From the NCBI GenBank assembly GCA_023419055.1, contig JAEZYO010000086.1, positions 1 to 17,530 of the forward strand: a stretch of DNA of 17,530 bases. The letters run 5' to 3'. The translations under genes were made by a program, and so were the position numbers. The notes under the pieces are model-generated. The model worked only from the letters and a program-made list of their open reading frames with translations, did no database searches and was not told where the DNA came from. The number at the start of each line of letters is the position of its first letter. Within the stretch, counting starts at the first letter, position 1. This document shows, piece after piece, positions 6,216 through 13,497 of the stretch. Source of the stretch: Pseudomonadota bacterium. Lineage in GTDB: Bacteria; Myxococcota; Polyangia; Polyangiales; Polyangiaceae.

Positions 6216-8273
6216 TCAAGCCGGCGGCGCGACGTCGAGAGCCAACATGCGGACGCTCTCGGGGGGCACGGCGACTTCGATGCCGTTTCTAGTAGCATGA
6301 AAGGTGTTCCCGTCGAGCAGATCCTCGGCGCCGCGCAGGCCCTCTAGCTCGATGCGCGCGGTGGCAGGAATAGCCTCCGGGTTGATGACGAAACCGACAC
6401 GGGGCGTGCCGGTGTCATCGGCGTGATACGCCACACGGAGCGTCTTCGGTTCGAGCGACAGCGCCTTCAAGTCGCGCAGCGCGCGTACCCGGGTCAGCGC
6501 GCGCGTGAGCCCGTCTTCGTCGGCGGGCAAGATCAGCGGGACCCGGTCGTCGGGGAGAGCCTCGGGCTTCTTGAGCAGCGGACGGAAGGTCGAGTCGGCC
6601 TCGGGCGCGTAAGGCGCGAAGCTGACGGCGGCGCCTTCGCGCCGAGCGCGCTCGATGCGCTCCACGAGCTCCGGCTCGAGCGCCCCTGCGCAGCCGACCA
6701 CGACCCAGCGCGCCCGAGTGAGCGCGTGCTCGAGCGAGTCGCTCCCGGAGAGCGCGTAGGGGATGCTCAGTCGGTCGAGCGTCTGCTCGAGCAGGCGCAG
6801 GAAGGCCGCGGTCTGGACGGCGCGCGGGGCGCCGAGGCCGAACTCGTCCTCGACCACGGCGTCGGTCGCGCCGCCTCCTATGATCTCGAACCAGGCGGAA
6901 GACAGCGGGCCGAAAGCGTGCAGGCTGCGCCACAGCCGGCGTAGCCCGCGCGGGATCACGATCGCGACCTCGATCTTGCGCTCGAGCTCCCAGAACTTCG
7001 TGCGCTCGAGCGCCGAGCACAGGCTGCGCCAGAACTCGAAGCTCTTCCTGCGGTTGCCGTGCTGGTCGATCGGCGCTCCGATCCAGCGATCGCGCTCGAC
7101 GGCCATGTAGATGTTGAAGCCGCGCAAGCCGTAGGCGCACGCGGTGAGCGCGGTGAAGGCGTTGTCGTGATCGAAGAGCGGCGCGAAGAAGGGAGGGAAG
7201 CCCGCGCCGAGCTCGCAAGAGAACGCCGGGTAGCCGCGCGCCGCGGCGCGGAGCGAGAGCTCGCTCGTCCGGCGCGCGATGCTGGCGGCGCTGCCGGGGC
7301 CGGCCTTGTGGTAGTAGTCGAGCCCGAGCAGATCGAGCTCTTCTCCGAGGGCTGCCGGGTCGAGCGGCGTCGCGTTCTCGCCGAGCGGGAGGTTGTGGGA
7401 GTAGGGGAGCTCGGAGAGCCCTCCTGCCTCGAGCTCGCGCCGGAAGGTTCGCATGGCGCGCGTGACGACGAGCTCCTGCGCCTCGGCCCAGTCGAGGTGA
7501 TGCACGAGCTCGAGCGTGGTGTCGGCGGCCAGGCGGCGCGGCGCGGGCACGCTCTCGAAGCTCTCGAAGCGCTGCCCGTAGCGCTCCGACAGGGCCTCGA
7601 CGGTCCCGTACTTCGCGCGCAGGAACTCGGCGTAGATGGACAGCGCGTCCGGGTGCCAGTCCTGATCGTAGACGCCGTCGCGGAAGTAGAGGGCGCCCTC
7701 GTTGTCGGCCTGGACGAGCACGATGGGCCCCTCGGGGAATCGCAGCGAAGACAGCTCGGCCGCGCACGCGCGGAGCCAGCGCCCCGAATCGGCGAGGAAC
7801 GCGCGGCTCGCGTAGCTCGGCACCGGGAATGCGAGCGGCGGAACGGGCAGGACCACGCGCCGCCCGTTGGGCGAGCGAGCCTGACACGCCTCGTCCCACA
7901 CGACTCGTTCTGGGATGCCGAAGCGCGTGAGCTCCGCGTTGATGTGCGGCCCGGGTCGCACGATCGCGTACAGCCCGAGCTCGCGCGAAAGCTCGAGGAA
8001 GCGGCGGATGTCGAGCCTCGGATCGTACTGCCCGAAATCGAAGCTGCCGTCCGGGCGCTCGTGCACCGCCCACGGCACGTAAACGTCGACCAGCTTGAGC
8101 CCCATCTCGACCAACCCGACGAGGCCCGCGCGCCAGTCGTCGGGCGAGAGACGCCAGTAGTGCACGCTGCCCGCGAGCAGCGGAACGAACTTGCCGTCGA
8201 GGTCGAGCCCAGCGTTCGTCAGGCGCACTCGGGCGGGCGCTGTGGGTTTCGGATCGGGGGCTACCTCGGGCAT
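6216..8273 (-). CDS. GH35-like beta-galactosidase family glycoside hydrolase
   Basis: A 685-residue protein. The N-terminal half is a clan GH-A barrel with GH35 hallmarks: SVHYWRL near 36-42, the VYVPWAVHERPDGSFDF segment at 64-80, and VRPGPHINAEL at 105-115. Asn191-Glu192 in QADNEG is the expected acid/base pair, and Glu354 in FSCELGAGF is the probable nucleophile. Residues after about 430 form a glutamine-amidotransferase-like or beta-sandwich tail that I cannot name surely. No signal peptide is visible, so it should be cytosolic and act on imported galactosides or other oligosaccharides. Substrate is unknown, and no transporter or sugar regulator is nearby. It heads the run GH35, yciO-like, fdxA. 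A TAGGCT hexamer lies 11 nt before the ATG and no clear ribosome-binding site is seen. Confidence 0.85.
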   Translation of the reverse strand: MPEVAPDPKPTAPARVRLTNAGLDLDGKFVPLLAGSVHYWRLSPDDWRAGLVGLVEMGLKLVDVYVPWAVHERPDGSFDFGQYDPRLDIRRFLELSRELGLYAIVRPGPHINAELTRFGIPERVVWDEACQARSPNGRRVVLPVPPLAFPVPSYASRAFLADSGRWLRACAAELSSLRFPEGPIVLVQADNEGALYFRDGVYDQDWHPDALSIYAEFLRAKYGTVEALSERYGQRFESFESVPAPRRLAADTTLELVHHLDWAEAQELVVTRAMRTFRRELEAGGLSELPYSHNLPLGENATPLDPAALGEELDLLGLDYYHKAGPGSAASIARRTSELSLRAAARGYPAFSCELGAGFPPFFAPLFDHDNAFTALTACAYGLRGFNIYMAVERDRWIGAPIDQHGNRRKSFEFWRSLCSALERTKFWELERKIEVAIVIPRGLRRLWRSLHAFGPLSSAWFEIIGGGATDAVVEDEFGLGAPRAVQTAAFLRLLEQTLDRLSIPYALSGSDSLEHALTRARWVVVGCAGALEPELVERIERARREGAAVSFAPYAPEADSTFRPLLKKPEALPDDRVPLILPADEDGLTRALTRVRALRDLKALSLEPKTLRVAYHADDTGTPRVGFVINPEAIPATARIELEGLRGAEDLLDGNTFHATRNGIEVAVPPESVRMLALDVAPPA

Positions 8274-8284
8274 CGGGCGCGCGG

Positions 8285-8313
8285 AGCCTACGACGAAGGA
8301 AGGACGTTCGGAA
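8285..8313 (-). promoter_or_regulatory. Putative short-leader promoter of the GH35 gene
   Basis: On the minus strand TTCCGA (8313-8308) is followed by 17 bp and TAGGCT (8290-8285), which ends 11 nt before the ATG. The spacing suits -35 and -10 elements, and the leader would be only a few bases. The same TANGCT-N11-ATG layout occurs before the GST and right-end barrel genes. Confidence 0.4.
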
Positions 8314-8387
8314 GGGGCGGTGAATGCCTCGAAACCGCTGCGTTTTCTCGCTCGAGGTCGGCAAACCGGTCGGCCCAGTCGGGGACT

Positions 8388-8421
8388 TTCCGGTCTCCCT
8401 GCCGTCGAAGCCGACTATGCT
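8388..8421 (+). promoter_or_regulatory. Putative short-leader promoter of the GST gene
   Basis: TATGCT (8416-8421) ends 11 nt before the ATG at 8433. TTCCGG (8388-8393) lies 22 bp upstream of it, too far for a normal -35, so only the hexamer is supported. The 159-bp gap 8274-8432 must hold the divergent promoters for the GH35 and GST genes. Confidence 0.35.
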
Positions 8422-8432
8422 GGGCCGCGCCG

Positions 8433-9074
8433 ATGGCGCTCCGCTTCTACTATGGCTCGGGTTCTCCCTATTCCTGGAGGGTGTTCTTCGCGCTCGAACA
8501 CAAGGGCGTCCCGCACGAGCCCACGCTGCTGAGCTTTTCCGCGCGCGAGCACCTCACGCCGGAGTTTCTCGCGATCAACCCGCGCCACCAGGTCCCGGCG
8601 ATCGTCGACGAGGGGTTTGCGCTCTACGAATCGAACGCAATCCTCGAGTACCTGGACGAGCGCTTCTCCGGACCGAAGCTCTTTCCGGGCGACGCGCGCT
8701 CCCGCGCGACCACGAGGCGGCTCATCGCCGAGATCGACAACCACCTGCTCGGCTACGGCGACGTCTTCCGAGACGAGCTCTTCTTCAAGTCGGATCCGGC
8801 GACCGCCGACACGAACGCGCTTTCGGCTGCGCGACGCGGCGTGCTCGAGGAGTGGGCTCGCTTCGACGCCGAGCTCCAGGGCGACTTCTTGCGAGGCGAG
8901 CTCTCCGCGGCGGACTTCGCGCTCTACCCGGCGCTCGCCATGGCGCCGCGCTACGACAAGAAGCGACCGGAGCTCGGGCTTGCGGCCGCGATCCCGGCGC
9001 GCCTTCAGGCGTGGATGAAGCGCATCGAGGCGCTTCCTTACTTCGAGAAGACCTACCCACCGCACTGGCGATGA
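8433..9074 (+). CDS. Glutathione S-transferase family protein
   Basis: A 213-residue two-domain GST. The thioredoxin-like N-terminal domain shows the start YYGSGSPYSWRV (6-17, Ser or Tyr as possible thiol-activating residues), cis-Pro in QVPAI (53-57), and the glutathione-binding Glu66-Ser67 in LYESNAI. The helical C-terminal domain has the N-capping box SAADFALYPAL (158-168). Substrate is unknown; detoxification or thiol conjugation is the family role. The start is the ATG whose product begins with the first beta strand; the open frame upstream is the antisense shadow of the GH35 gene. The TGA stop overlaps the ATG of the RlpA gene (ATGA), so the two are translationally coupled. Confidence 0.92.
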   Translation: MALRFYYGSGSPYSWRVFFALEHKGVPHEPTLLSFSAREHLTPEFLAINPRHQVPAIVDEGFALYESNAILEYLDERFSGPKLFPGDARSRATTRRLIAEIDNHLLGYGDVFRDELFFKSDPATADTNALSAARRGVLEEWARFDAELQGDFLRGELSAADFALYPALAMAPRYDKKRPELGLAAAIPARLQAWMKRIEALPYFEKTYPPHWR

Positions 9075-9586
9075 GAACGGCGCGCGTCCTCTCAGGGTTC
9101 TCGTTGATCGCCGCCTGCACGGCGTGCCGGCCCGCGCCGCCGCTCTATCCGGCTGGCTCCTCCCCCCCGCCCGCGTCTTCGCCGCCGAGCTCGAACGCTC
9201 CCGCGCCCGCCGGCGAGCCGAGCGAGCAGGTCGCCTTCCGCGAGCGCTTCGGCAGCGCTGGGGCGCTCGCTACTCAGATGGGTGAAGCGTCCTATTACAG
9301 CGACTCCTTGGCGGGCCGCAGCACCGCGAGCGGCGAGCCGTACGATCCGACCAGGTTCACGGCCGCGCATCGCAAGCTCCCGTTCGGCTCGGTGCTGCGC
9401 GTCGTGCGCGTGGACGACGGGCGGAGCGTGTACGTGAAGGTCAACGATCGGGGACCGTTCGGCAAGCGCTCCCGCATCATCGATTTGTCGCGCAGCGCAG
9501 CCGAGGCGCTCGGCATGATGCGGGCCGGGGTCACGCAGATCCGCCTCGAGGTCGTGGAGAGCTCCGATGCGAGTCGTCTACGCTGA
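9071..9586 (+). CDS. rlpA: RlpA-like lipoprotein (septal-ring lytic transglycosylase family)
   Basis: A 171-residue lipoprotein. The signal peptide ends at lipobox LIAAC with Cys16 as the lipidation site, followed by a Pro/Ser/Ala linker to about 65. A double-psi beta-barrel RlpA domain then runs from GEASYYSDSLAGRSTASGE (71-89) through TAAHRKLPFGS (97-107) and VNDRGPF (124-130) to RIIDLS (135-140). The residues that correspond to the Pseudomonas catalytic set are present: Glu89, His100 and Asp126. No SPOR domain follows, so it is the short form and its septal targeting is uncertain. RlpA of Pseudomonas cleaves naked glycan strands at the septum. The ATG overlaps the GST stop by 4 nt, and the 3' end overlaps the next gene by 20 nt. 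Confidence 0.93.
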   Translation: MRTARVLSGFSLIAACTACRPAPPLYPAGSSPPPASSPPSSNAPAPAGEPSEQVAFRERFGSAGALATQMGEASYYSDSLAGRSTASGEPYDPTRFTAAHRKLPFGSVLRVVRVDDGRSVYVKVNDRGPFGKRSRIIDLSRSAAEALGMMRAGVTQIRLEVVESSDASRLR

Positions 9587-10700
9587 TCCGGCGGAGCTCG
9601 CGAACCTCGACGGCTCGGTCGACGAGTTCTGGCGCAAGCTCGGCGACAAGATCGCGCGCGGTGACGTCGAGCGCGCGAGTCGGCTCTGCCGGGAGCTCGA
9701 CGGTCGACTGGCCTTCGAGGCCTACCCGGACGACTCCGGCGCGCTCGGGTTCGCGGTGCGGGCGACTTCGCACGAGGCGCGCCCCGTCGCCGACCGTGTG
9801 ACGGCGGCAGCGCCACGCTCGCTGTCGGGCAGCGTCTCGAGCGGGCGGCCACGCCTGCCGTTCGAGCGCGCGGCCGCGGAGGTGAAGGCTCGCACCGGCG
9901 TCGATCTGTCGCGGGCCCGAGCTCGCGCCGGCTTCGCGCGCGGCCATCTCGTGGACATCGCCGTCTTCGTACCCGGCGGGAAGGGCAAGCCCGAAGAGGC
10001 CGAGGCGGCGCGTCAAATCGTCGACTTCTTGCTCGGTGAAGAGCAGCGCCGCGACTTCGTCGGTGAGATCAGGACGGCGCCCGCGCCGAAAGGCGGCGCG
10101 CTCAAGGTCCTCGATCAGCGCTCCGAGTCGCGCTCCTTCCCGCTCGCAGAGCTCCCCGCCACGGTGTTCGCGGCGGTGCGCGGTCTCTATTCGGGCCTCC
10201 CCGAGGCGCCCTGGTGGGCCGTCACGAGCGAGCCCGAGTACGTGATGTTCGAGCTCGAGACGGAGCCGGCCGACGACTACACCGCTCAAGACGACGTGGC
10301 GTTCGCCTCGACCTGCTTGCCGGAGATGCTGCACTGCTTCCTCCGAGGAGCGAGCTTCTCTTCGGCGCGCTTCTCGAGGCACGGCGAGACGTTCGCGTAC
10401 CTGAAGTACCACGCGGGAGGCGGCGCCCTGCCGCGCGCGGTCGAGGCTCGCGACGAGCTCGAGCAAGCGCTGGACCGCGCGTTGGTGAACGCCGAGTGCG
10501 GGCGCGTGATCGGGCGCGGCATCGGCCTCGCTTACGCCTACCTCGAGCTCGCGCTCGCGGACGTGAAACAATCCGCCGAGGTCGTCCGAGAGGTCGGCGC
10601 TCGGCGCAAGCTCGGGCCGAAGAGCTGGCTACTCTTCTGTGATTCGCACCTCGCCGACGAGTGGATCGGCGTGCACCCCGACTCGCCCGAGCCGCCTTAG
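9567..10700 (+). CDS. Unrecognised 377-residue cytosolic protein
   Basis: I do not recognise this protein. It has no signal peptide or membrane helix. Three parts can be seen: an N-terminal segment (1-95), a middle segment (about 96-190) with a strand like HLVDIAVFVPGGKGK and an acidic helix, and a C-terminal part with an Ala/Leu/Glu helix (AYAYLELALADV) and PKSWLLFCDSHLADEWIGV near the end. Cys and Trp residues are scattered and no CxxC is seen. It starts inside the last 20 nt of rlpA in another frame, so it is translated from the same mRNA as the GST and rlpA genes. Its TAG stop (10698-10700) interleaves with the TAA of the convergent AmgK-like gene. A function linked to RlpA is possible, but only because of position. 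Confidence 0.8.
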   Translation: MRVVYADPAELANLDGSVDEFWRKLGDKIARGDVERASRLCRELDGRLAFEAYPDDSGALGFAVRATSHEARPVADRVTAAAPRSLSGSVSSGRPRLPFERAAAEVKARTGVDLSRARARAGFARGHLVDIAVFVPGGKGKPEEAEAARQIVDFLLGEEQRRDFVGEIRTAPAPKGGALKVLDQRSESRSFPLAELPATVFAAVRGLYSGLPEAPWWAVTSEPEYVMFELETEPADDYTAQDDVAFASTCLPEMLHCFLRGASFSSARFSRHGETFAYLKYHAGGGALPRAVEARDELEQALDRALVNAECGRVIGRGIGLAYAYLELALADVKQSAEVVREVGARRKLGPKSWLLFCDSHLADEWIGVHPDSPEPP

Positions 10701-11770
10701 ACCGGCCCTTGGAAGCTCGGCGCGGAGGCTCGCCGCGGCGCGATGCGATCGAGCCACTGCTCGAGATCGGCCAGCACGGGATCGTCTCGCAAGCGGCCGA
10801 GCGCTTGACGCACGATGTCGAGCGTCGGCTCGATGAAAGGCAAGAAGCTAGGGTCGCCCTTGTTGCGCTCGATGAAGACGAAGCGGCCCGCGTCCTTGAG
10901 CTTGCGCTGGACGGTGACGAGATCGAACTCGCGCCCGAGCGCGAGTCGGTCCTCGCCGCCGAGGCTCGCCGCGCGCGCATACTCGTCGAGGCAGCGCTCG
11001 ACGAAACTCCTGACGAAGGGCTGGTAGCTGTCGCAGAGGAGCGCCACGAGATCGTAGGCGCGGGGACCCAATAGCGCGTCCTGAAAGTCGATCCAGGCGA
11101 GTTTTTTCTCGCCGTGAGTGACCATGAGGTTTCTGCTTTGGTAGTCGCGGTGGACGAACCCGCGCGGCAGCGCCTCAATCGCGTGAGCCAGGTGGCTCGC
11201 AGCTCGATCGAAGCGAGCGCGCTCGTCGCGCGTGAGCGAGGCGCCGCGCGCCTCGACTCCCCACTCGCGGAAATGCTGAATCTCCCAGTGCAGGAGCTCG
11301 TAGTCGAAGGCGCGCATGCGCACGATGCATTCGGCGTCGAGCTCGGCGAGCGCGCCTTGCGCCGCGCACAGATCTCTGACTGCCTGGAGATAGAGAGGCT
11401 CGCGTTCGGCGGGTGCTTCCACGAGGCGCTCGGCGAGCGTGCTCCCGAGATCTTCGACCAGCAAGAGCCCGCGGTCGACGTCCGCGAAGAGCAGCTTCGG
11501 CACGCGCACGCCGCGCTGCTCGAGCAAGTCTCGGATCTCGAGGAAGGGCCAGCGCCGGCCGAGCTCGCGCGCCTTCACCACGTCCGGCGTCGTTTCGGGG
11601 ACGATCATCGCCACTGCGCTGCCTCCCGCGCCGAAGCCCACGCGGTAGAAGCGCCGCGGCGAGGCACCTCCCGCGAGCAGCGAGACCGTGAACGGCCCCT
11701 GGCCGGGCAGCGCCTTGGCCAGGAAATCCGCTACGAATTCGGGGTCGCCGACGAGGGTTGCGGGTGTCAC
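10697..11770 (-). CDS. amgK: AmgK-like aminosugar kinase (APH fold)
   Basis: A 357-residue phosphotransferase of the aminoglycoside-kinase fold. The pattern resembles AmgK, the N-acetylmuramate/N-acetylglucosamine anomeric kinase: GGASPRRFYRV (34-44) as nucleotide loop, VPKLLFADVDRGLLLVEDLG (90-109), catalytic VHRDYQSRNLM (206-216, Asp209 and Asn214) and IDFQDALLGPRAYDLVALL (227-245, Asp228). AmgK acts with MurU in cell-wall recycling that bypasses de novo UDP-MurNAc synthesis. No murU is adjacent, so the activity should be treated as probable. The start is GTG: an AGGGAGGA ribosome-binding sequence lies just upstream and an in-frame TAA (11782-11780) blocks any earlier start. It is divergent from rsmG. 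Confidence 0.85.
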   Translation of the reverse strand: MTPATLVGDPEFVADFLAKALPGQGPFTVSLLAGGASPRRFYRVGFGAGGSAVAMIVPETTPDVVKARELGRRWPFLEIRDLLEQRGVRVPKLLFADVDRGLLLVEDLGSTLAERLVEAPAEREPLYLQAVRDLCAAQGALAELDAECIVRMRAFDYELLHWEIQHFREWGVEARGASLTRDERARFDRAASHLAHAIEALPRGFVHRDYQSRNLMVTHGEKKLAWIDFQDALLGPRAYDLVALLCDSYQPFVRSFVERCLDEYARAASLGGEDRLALGREFDLVTVQRKLKDAGRFVFIERNKGDPSFLPFIEPTLDIVRQALGRLRDDPVLADLEQWLDRIAPRRASAPSFQGPV

Positions 11771-11772
11771 GC

Positions 11773-11780
11773 TCCTCCCT
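11773..11780 (-). promoter_or_regulatory. Strong Shine-Dalgarno before the GTG start of the AmgK-like gene
   Basis: The minus strand reads AGGGAGGA, then two bases, then GTG (11770-11768). An in-frame stop lies immediately upstream, which fixes the start despite the rare codon. Confidence 0.8.
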
Positions 11781-11802
11781 TAACACGAAGCTCGCGACCC
11801 GC

Positions 11803-12459
11803 ATGGCTCTCTCCACTCTCGGCAACGGCTGGCTCCCTCTCATCGAGCGCGTGCTCTCGGCGTTTCCCGGCGCGGTCCGCGCTGACGCGGCCGCGGCGCG
11901 CGAAAGCCTGACCCGATTTCTCGATCTCGTCGTCAGCTGGAATCAGCGCATGGACCTCACCGCGGCGAGAAGCCACGACGAGCTCGTGGACTTGATGCTG
12001 GCCGACGCTGCGGCCATCGCCGCGCAAAGCTCGGCAGCGGTGAGCGAGGGCGAGCGCGAGCGCTGGCTCGACATCGGCAGCGGCGCGGGAGCGCCAGGCG
12101 TCGCGCTCGCCGTGCTCGCGCCGGAGATCGAGATGACGCTGGTCGAACCACGACAGAAGCGGGTCGCGTTCTTGCGTACCGCGCTCGCGGAGCTCGGTCT
12201 CGGTCGCGTGGGTGTCGAACGTCGCCGCTCGAGCGAGCTCGACGATCAGCGCTGCGACGTCGCCGTGTCACGCGCCACCCTGGCGCCCGCCGAGTGGCTC
12301 CCCGAAGGTGCCCGTCTCGCAAAGAGGCACGTCTGGGTCCTCCTCGCTCGCGAGGCCCCGCCTGCCTGGGACGGTTGGCAGCCGGAGCTGGACCTCGATT
12401 ACGCCTGGCCGCTCACGGGGGCGGGCCGGCGCGCCGTTCGCTACGTTCAACAACCCTGA
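11803..12459 (+). CDS. rsmG: RsmG-like 16S rRNA (guanine-527-N7) methyltransferase
   Basis: A 218-residue GidB/RsmG family protein. It has the N-terminal FLDLVVSWNQRMDLTAARS signature (39-57), the SAM-binding loop LDIGSGAGAPG (89-99), TLVEPRQKRVAFLR (112-125) for the acidic and basic loops, and VAVSRA (153-158). The final part lacks the Lys-Gly segment that typical RsmG has (here LLAREAPP) and is GC-rich and divergent, so activity should be tested. In most bacteria rsmG lies beside mnmG; here it stands alone next to the divergent AmgK-like gene. I chose ATG 11803 rather than TTG 11758, which would overlap the start of the divergent gene; only 32 nt separate the two starts. Confidence 0.85.
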   Translation: MALSTLGNGWLPLIERVLSAFPGAVRADAAAARESLTRFLDLVVSWNQRMDLTAARSHDELVDLMLADAAAIAAQSSAAVSEGERERWLDIGSGAGAPGVALAVLAPEIEMTLVEPRQKRVAFLRTALAELGLGRVGVERRRSSELDDQRCDVAVSRATLAPAEWLPEGARLAKRHVWVLLAREAPPAWDGWQPELDLDYAWPLTGAGRRAVRYVQQP

Positions 12460-12593
12460 AAAATTGCGATGCGCAAGAGCCAAGCTGGCGAATTCTTAGG
12501 GAAATCTCGATCAATTTCTCGAATTGGGGAGATAGATAGCCGTCCCACCGTAGACCAGGCTGTCTCGGTGCTCGGCATCCTCGCCCCCCGCGT

Positions 12594-12607
12594 TCACGAT
12601 TTCGTGA
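12594..12607. repeat. Perfect inverted repeat TCACGA-TT-TCGTGA
   Basis: Two 6-bp arms with a 2-bp spacer, about 145 bp upstream of the YceI start. The short spacer is typical of a dimeric repressor or activator site rather than an RNA hairpin. It occurs in the only sizeable non-coding gap before the redox-like cluster. Confidence 0.45.
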
Positions 12608-12738
12608 CTCATCCGCCCACTGTTTGGACACCTATGAGTCTTAGAAGGCCGAACGTGGTCACTCATCCCAGAACGTTTTGAATGCTCGAGACGAGATCAT
12701 CGTCCAAGCTTTCGTCCAGCCAGTTTCTCGCTCATCAG

Positions 12739-12744
12739 AAGGAG
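12739..12744 (+). promoter_or_regulatory. Ribosome-binding site of the YceI gene
   Basis: AAGGAG lies 8 nt before ATG 12753. It decides the start against an upstream in-frame ATG at 12678, which would add 25 residues ahead of a standard signal peptide. Confidence 0.85.
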
Positions 12745-12752
12745 CCTCCAAG

Positions 12753-13307
12753 ATGTCCCGTCGCCTGATTGCCACCGCCGTTGCCGTTCTCGCCTGTGCC
12801 ATGCCGCTGGTCGCTTCCGCCGCCCTCTCGAAGGTGGGCGGGACGGTCGAGATCGACGCGAAGGTCCCCCTCTTCAACTTCACCGCTACCTCGGATGAGC
12901 TGAAGGTGTCCGACGACGGCAAGGAGCTCAAGTTCAGCTTGCCGGTGAAGTCGATCAAGACGGGTATCGGGCCGCGCGACAAGGACATGATCAAGCGCTT
13001 CTCGAACGGGGACGTCGTGCTGACGGTGGCGCGCGACAAGGTCAACTTCCCGACCGACAAGCCTACGAAGGGTACCGTTCCCGGCAAGGTCAGCTTGAAC
13101 GGAGTCACCTCCGACGTTGCCGTCCACTACACCGCGAAGAAGGAAGGCGGCGTGATCAAGGTCGACGCGAACTTCAGCTTCAACTACAAGCCGCACCATC
13201 AAGAGCCGGACGGCCCGAAGGGCGGCGACAAAGGGGCGTGCAACCTCGGGGTTTGTGTCAAGTCGCCGCTCGAGGTCAGACTGAAGGACGGCCAGTTCAA
13301 GGAGTGA
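12753..13307 (+). CDS. Secreted YceI-family protein
   Basis: A 184-residue protein with a signal peptide (MSRRLIATAVAVLACAMPLV, cut after ASA at about 23). The mature part is a YceI-like lipocalin-type barrel: a first strand TVEIDAKVPLFNFTATS (31-47), LKFSLPVKSIKTGIGPRDKDMIKRF (59-83) and GKVSLNGVTSDVAVHYTA (111-128). YceI proteins bind isoprenoid quinones or other long lipids in the periplasm, which would fit a redox context. Unusual for the family are HHQ at 148-150 and two cysteines, Cys163 and Cys168, near the end, which could form a disulfide or bind metal. It precedes the heme-barrel gene by 190 bp, with a terminator between them, so the two are probably separate transcripts. The family call is good but not certain. 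Confidence 0.78.
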   Translation: MSRRLIATAVAVLACAMPLVASAALSKVGGTVEIDAKVPLFNFTATSDELKVSDDGKELKFSLPVKSIKTGIGPRDKDMIKRFSNGDVVLTVARDKVNFPTDKPTKGTVPGKVSLNGVTSDVAVHYTAKKEGGVIKVDANFSFNYKPHHQEPDGPKGGDKGACNLGVCVKSPLEVRLKDGQFKE

Positions 13308-13324
13308 TCTCCTCGAGTGACCTC

Positions 13325-13334
13325 CTCCGCGGAG
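13325..13334. repeat. Second copy of palindrome CTCCGCGGAG
   Basis: The same perfect 10-bp palindrome as at 2358-2367, here 18 bp after the YceI stop. Both copies are intergenic. It could be a regulator site or chance. Confidence 0.35.
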
Positions 13335-13376
13335 TGCGCTCGGTGAACGCGTCTGCGTAGCGGGTCGAGCTTTGCT

Positions 13377-13415
13377 ACAGCCGCTCTCTCTTCGGGGAGC
13401 GGCTGTCGCCATTTT
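13377..13415 (+). terminator. Rho-independent-like terminator after the YceI gene
   Basis: ACAGCCGCTC (13377-13386) pairs perfectly with GAGCGGCTGT (13397-13406), with further wobble pairs around a CTTC loop. CGCCA and TTTT (13412-13415) follow. It lies 70 bp after the YceI stop, so it should separate YceI from the heme-barrel gene. Confidence 0.75.
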
Positions 13416-13497
13416 GTGCCGAATGAAGCGGTAAAATGCGGGGTTTCTCGCACGAGTCCGATTGACGAGGAGCCGTCGATAAGGCTTAAGTGGCGCC

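Larger units (their letters stand above)
12460..12752. other. Intergenic leader of the YceI gene (293 bp)
   Basis: No protein-coding gene is supported here; the short open frames have no family signatures and differ in composition from the neighbours. The stretch is distinctly AT-richer near 12465-12540 and is the best place for the promoter of the YceI gene, but I cannot name convincing -35 and -10 elements. It contains the inverted repeat at 12594-12607. Confidence 0.6.

Noticed and set aside
5527..6219. Upstream extension of the ferredoxin frame
   Set aside because: Arg-rich, out of frame with the YciO-like gene that occupies the DNA; the ferredoxin family start at 5526 is clear.
7059..9074. 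A 671-codon open frame on the plus strand
   Set aside because: Its first two thirds are antisense to the GH35 gene and have Arg/Glu-rich low-complexity content; only the part from 8433 is a real gene (GST).
12678..12752. Earlier ATG for the YceI gene
   Set aside because: AAGGAG lies 8 nt before ATG 12753, and the shorter product begins with a standard signal peptide.
13462..13490. TTGACG at 13462 as a -35 for the heme-barrel gene
   Set aside because: No -10 at a proper distance; CTTAAG 17 bp later is a poor match.
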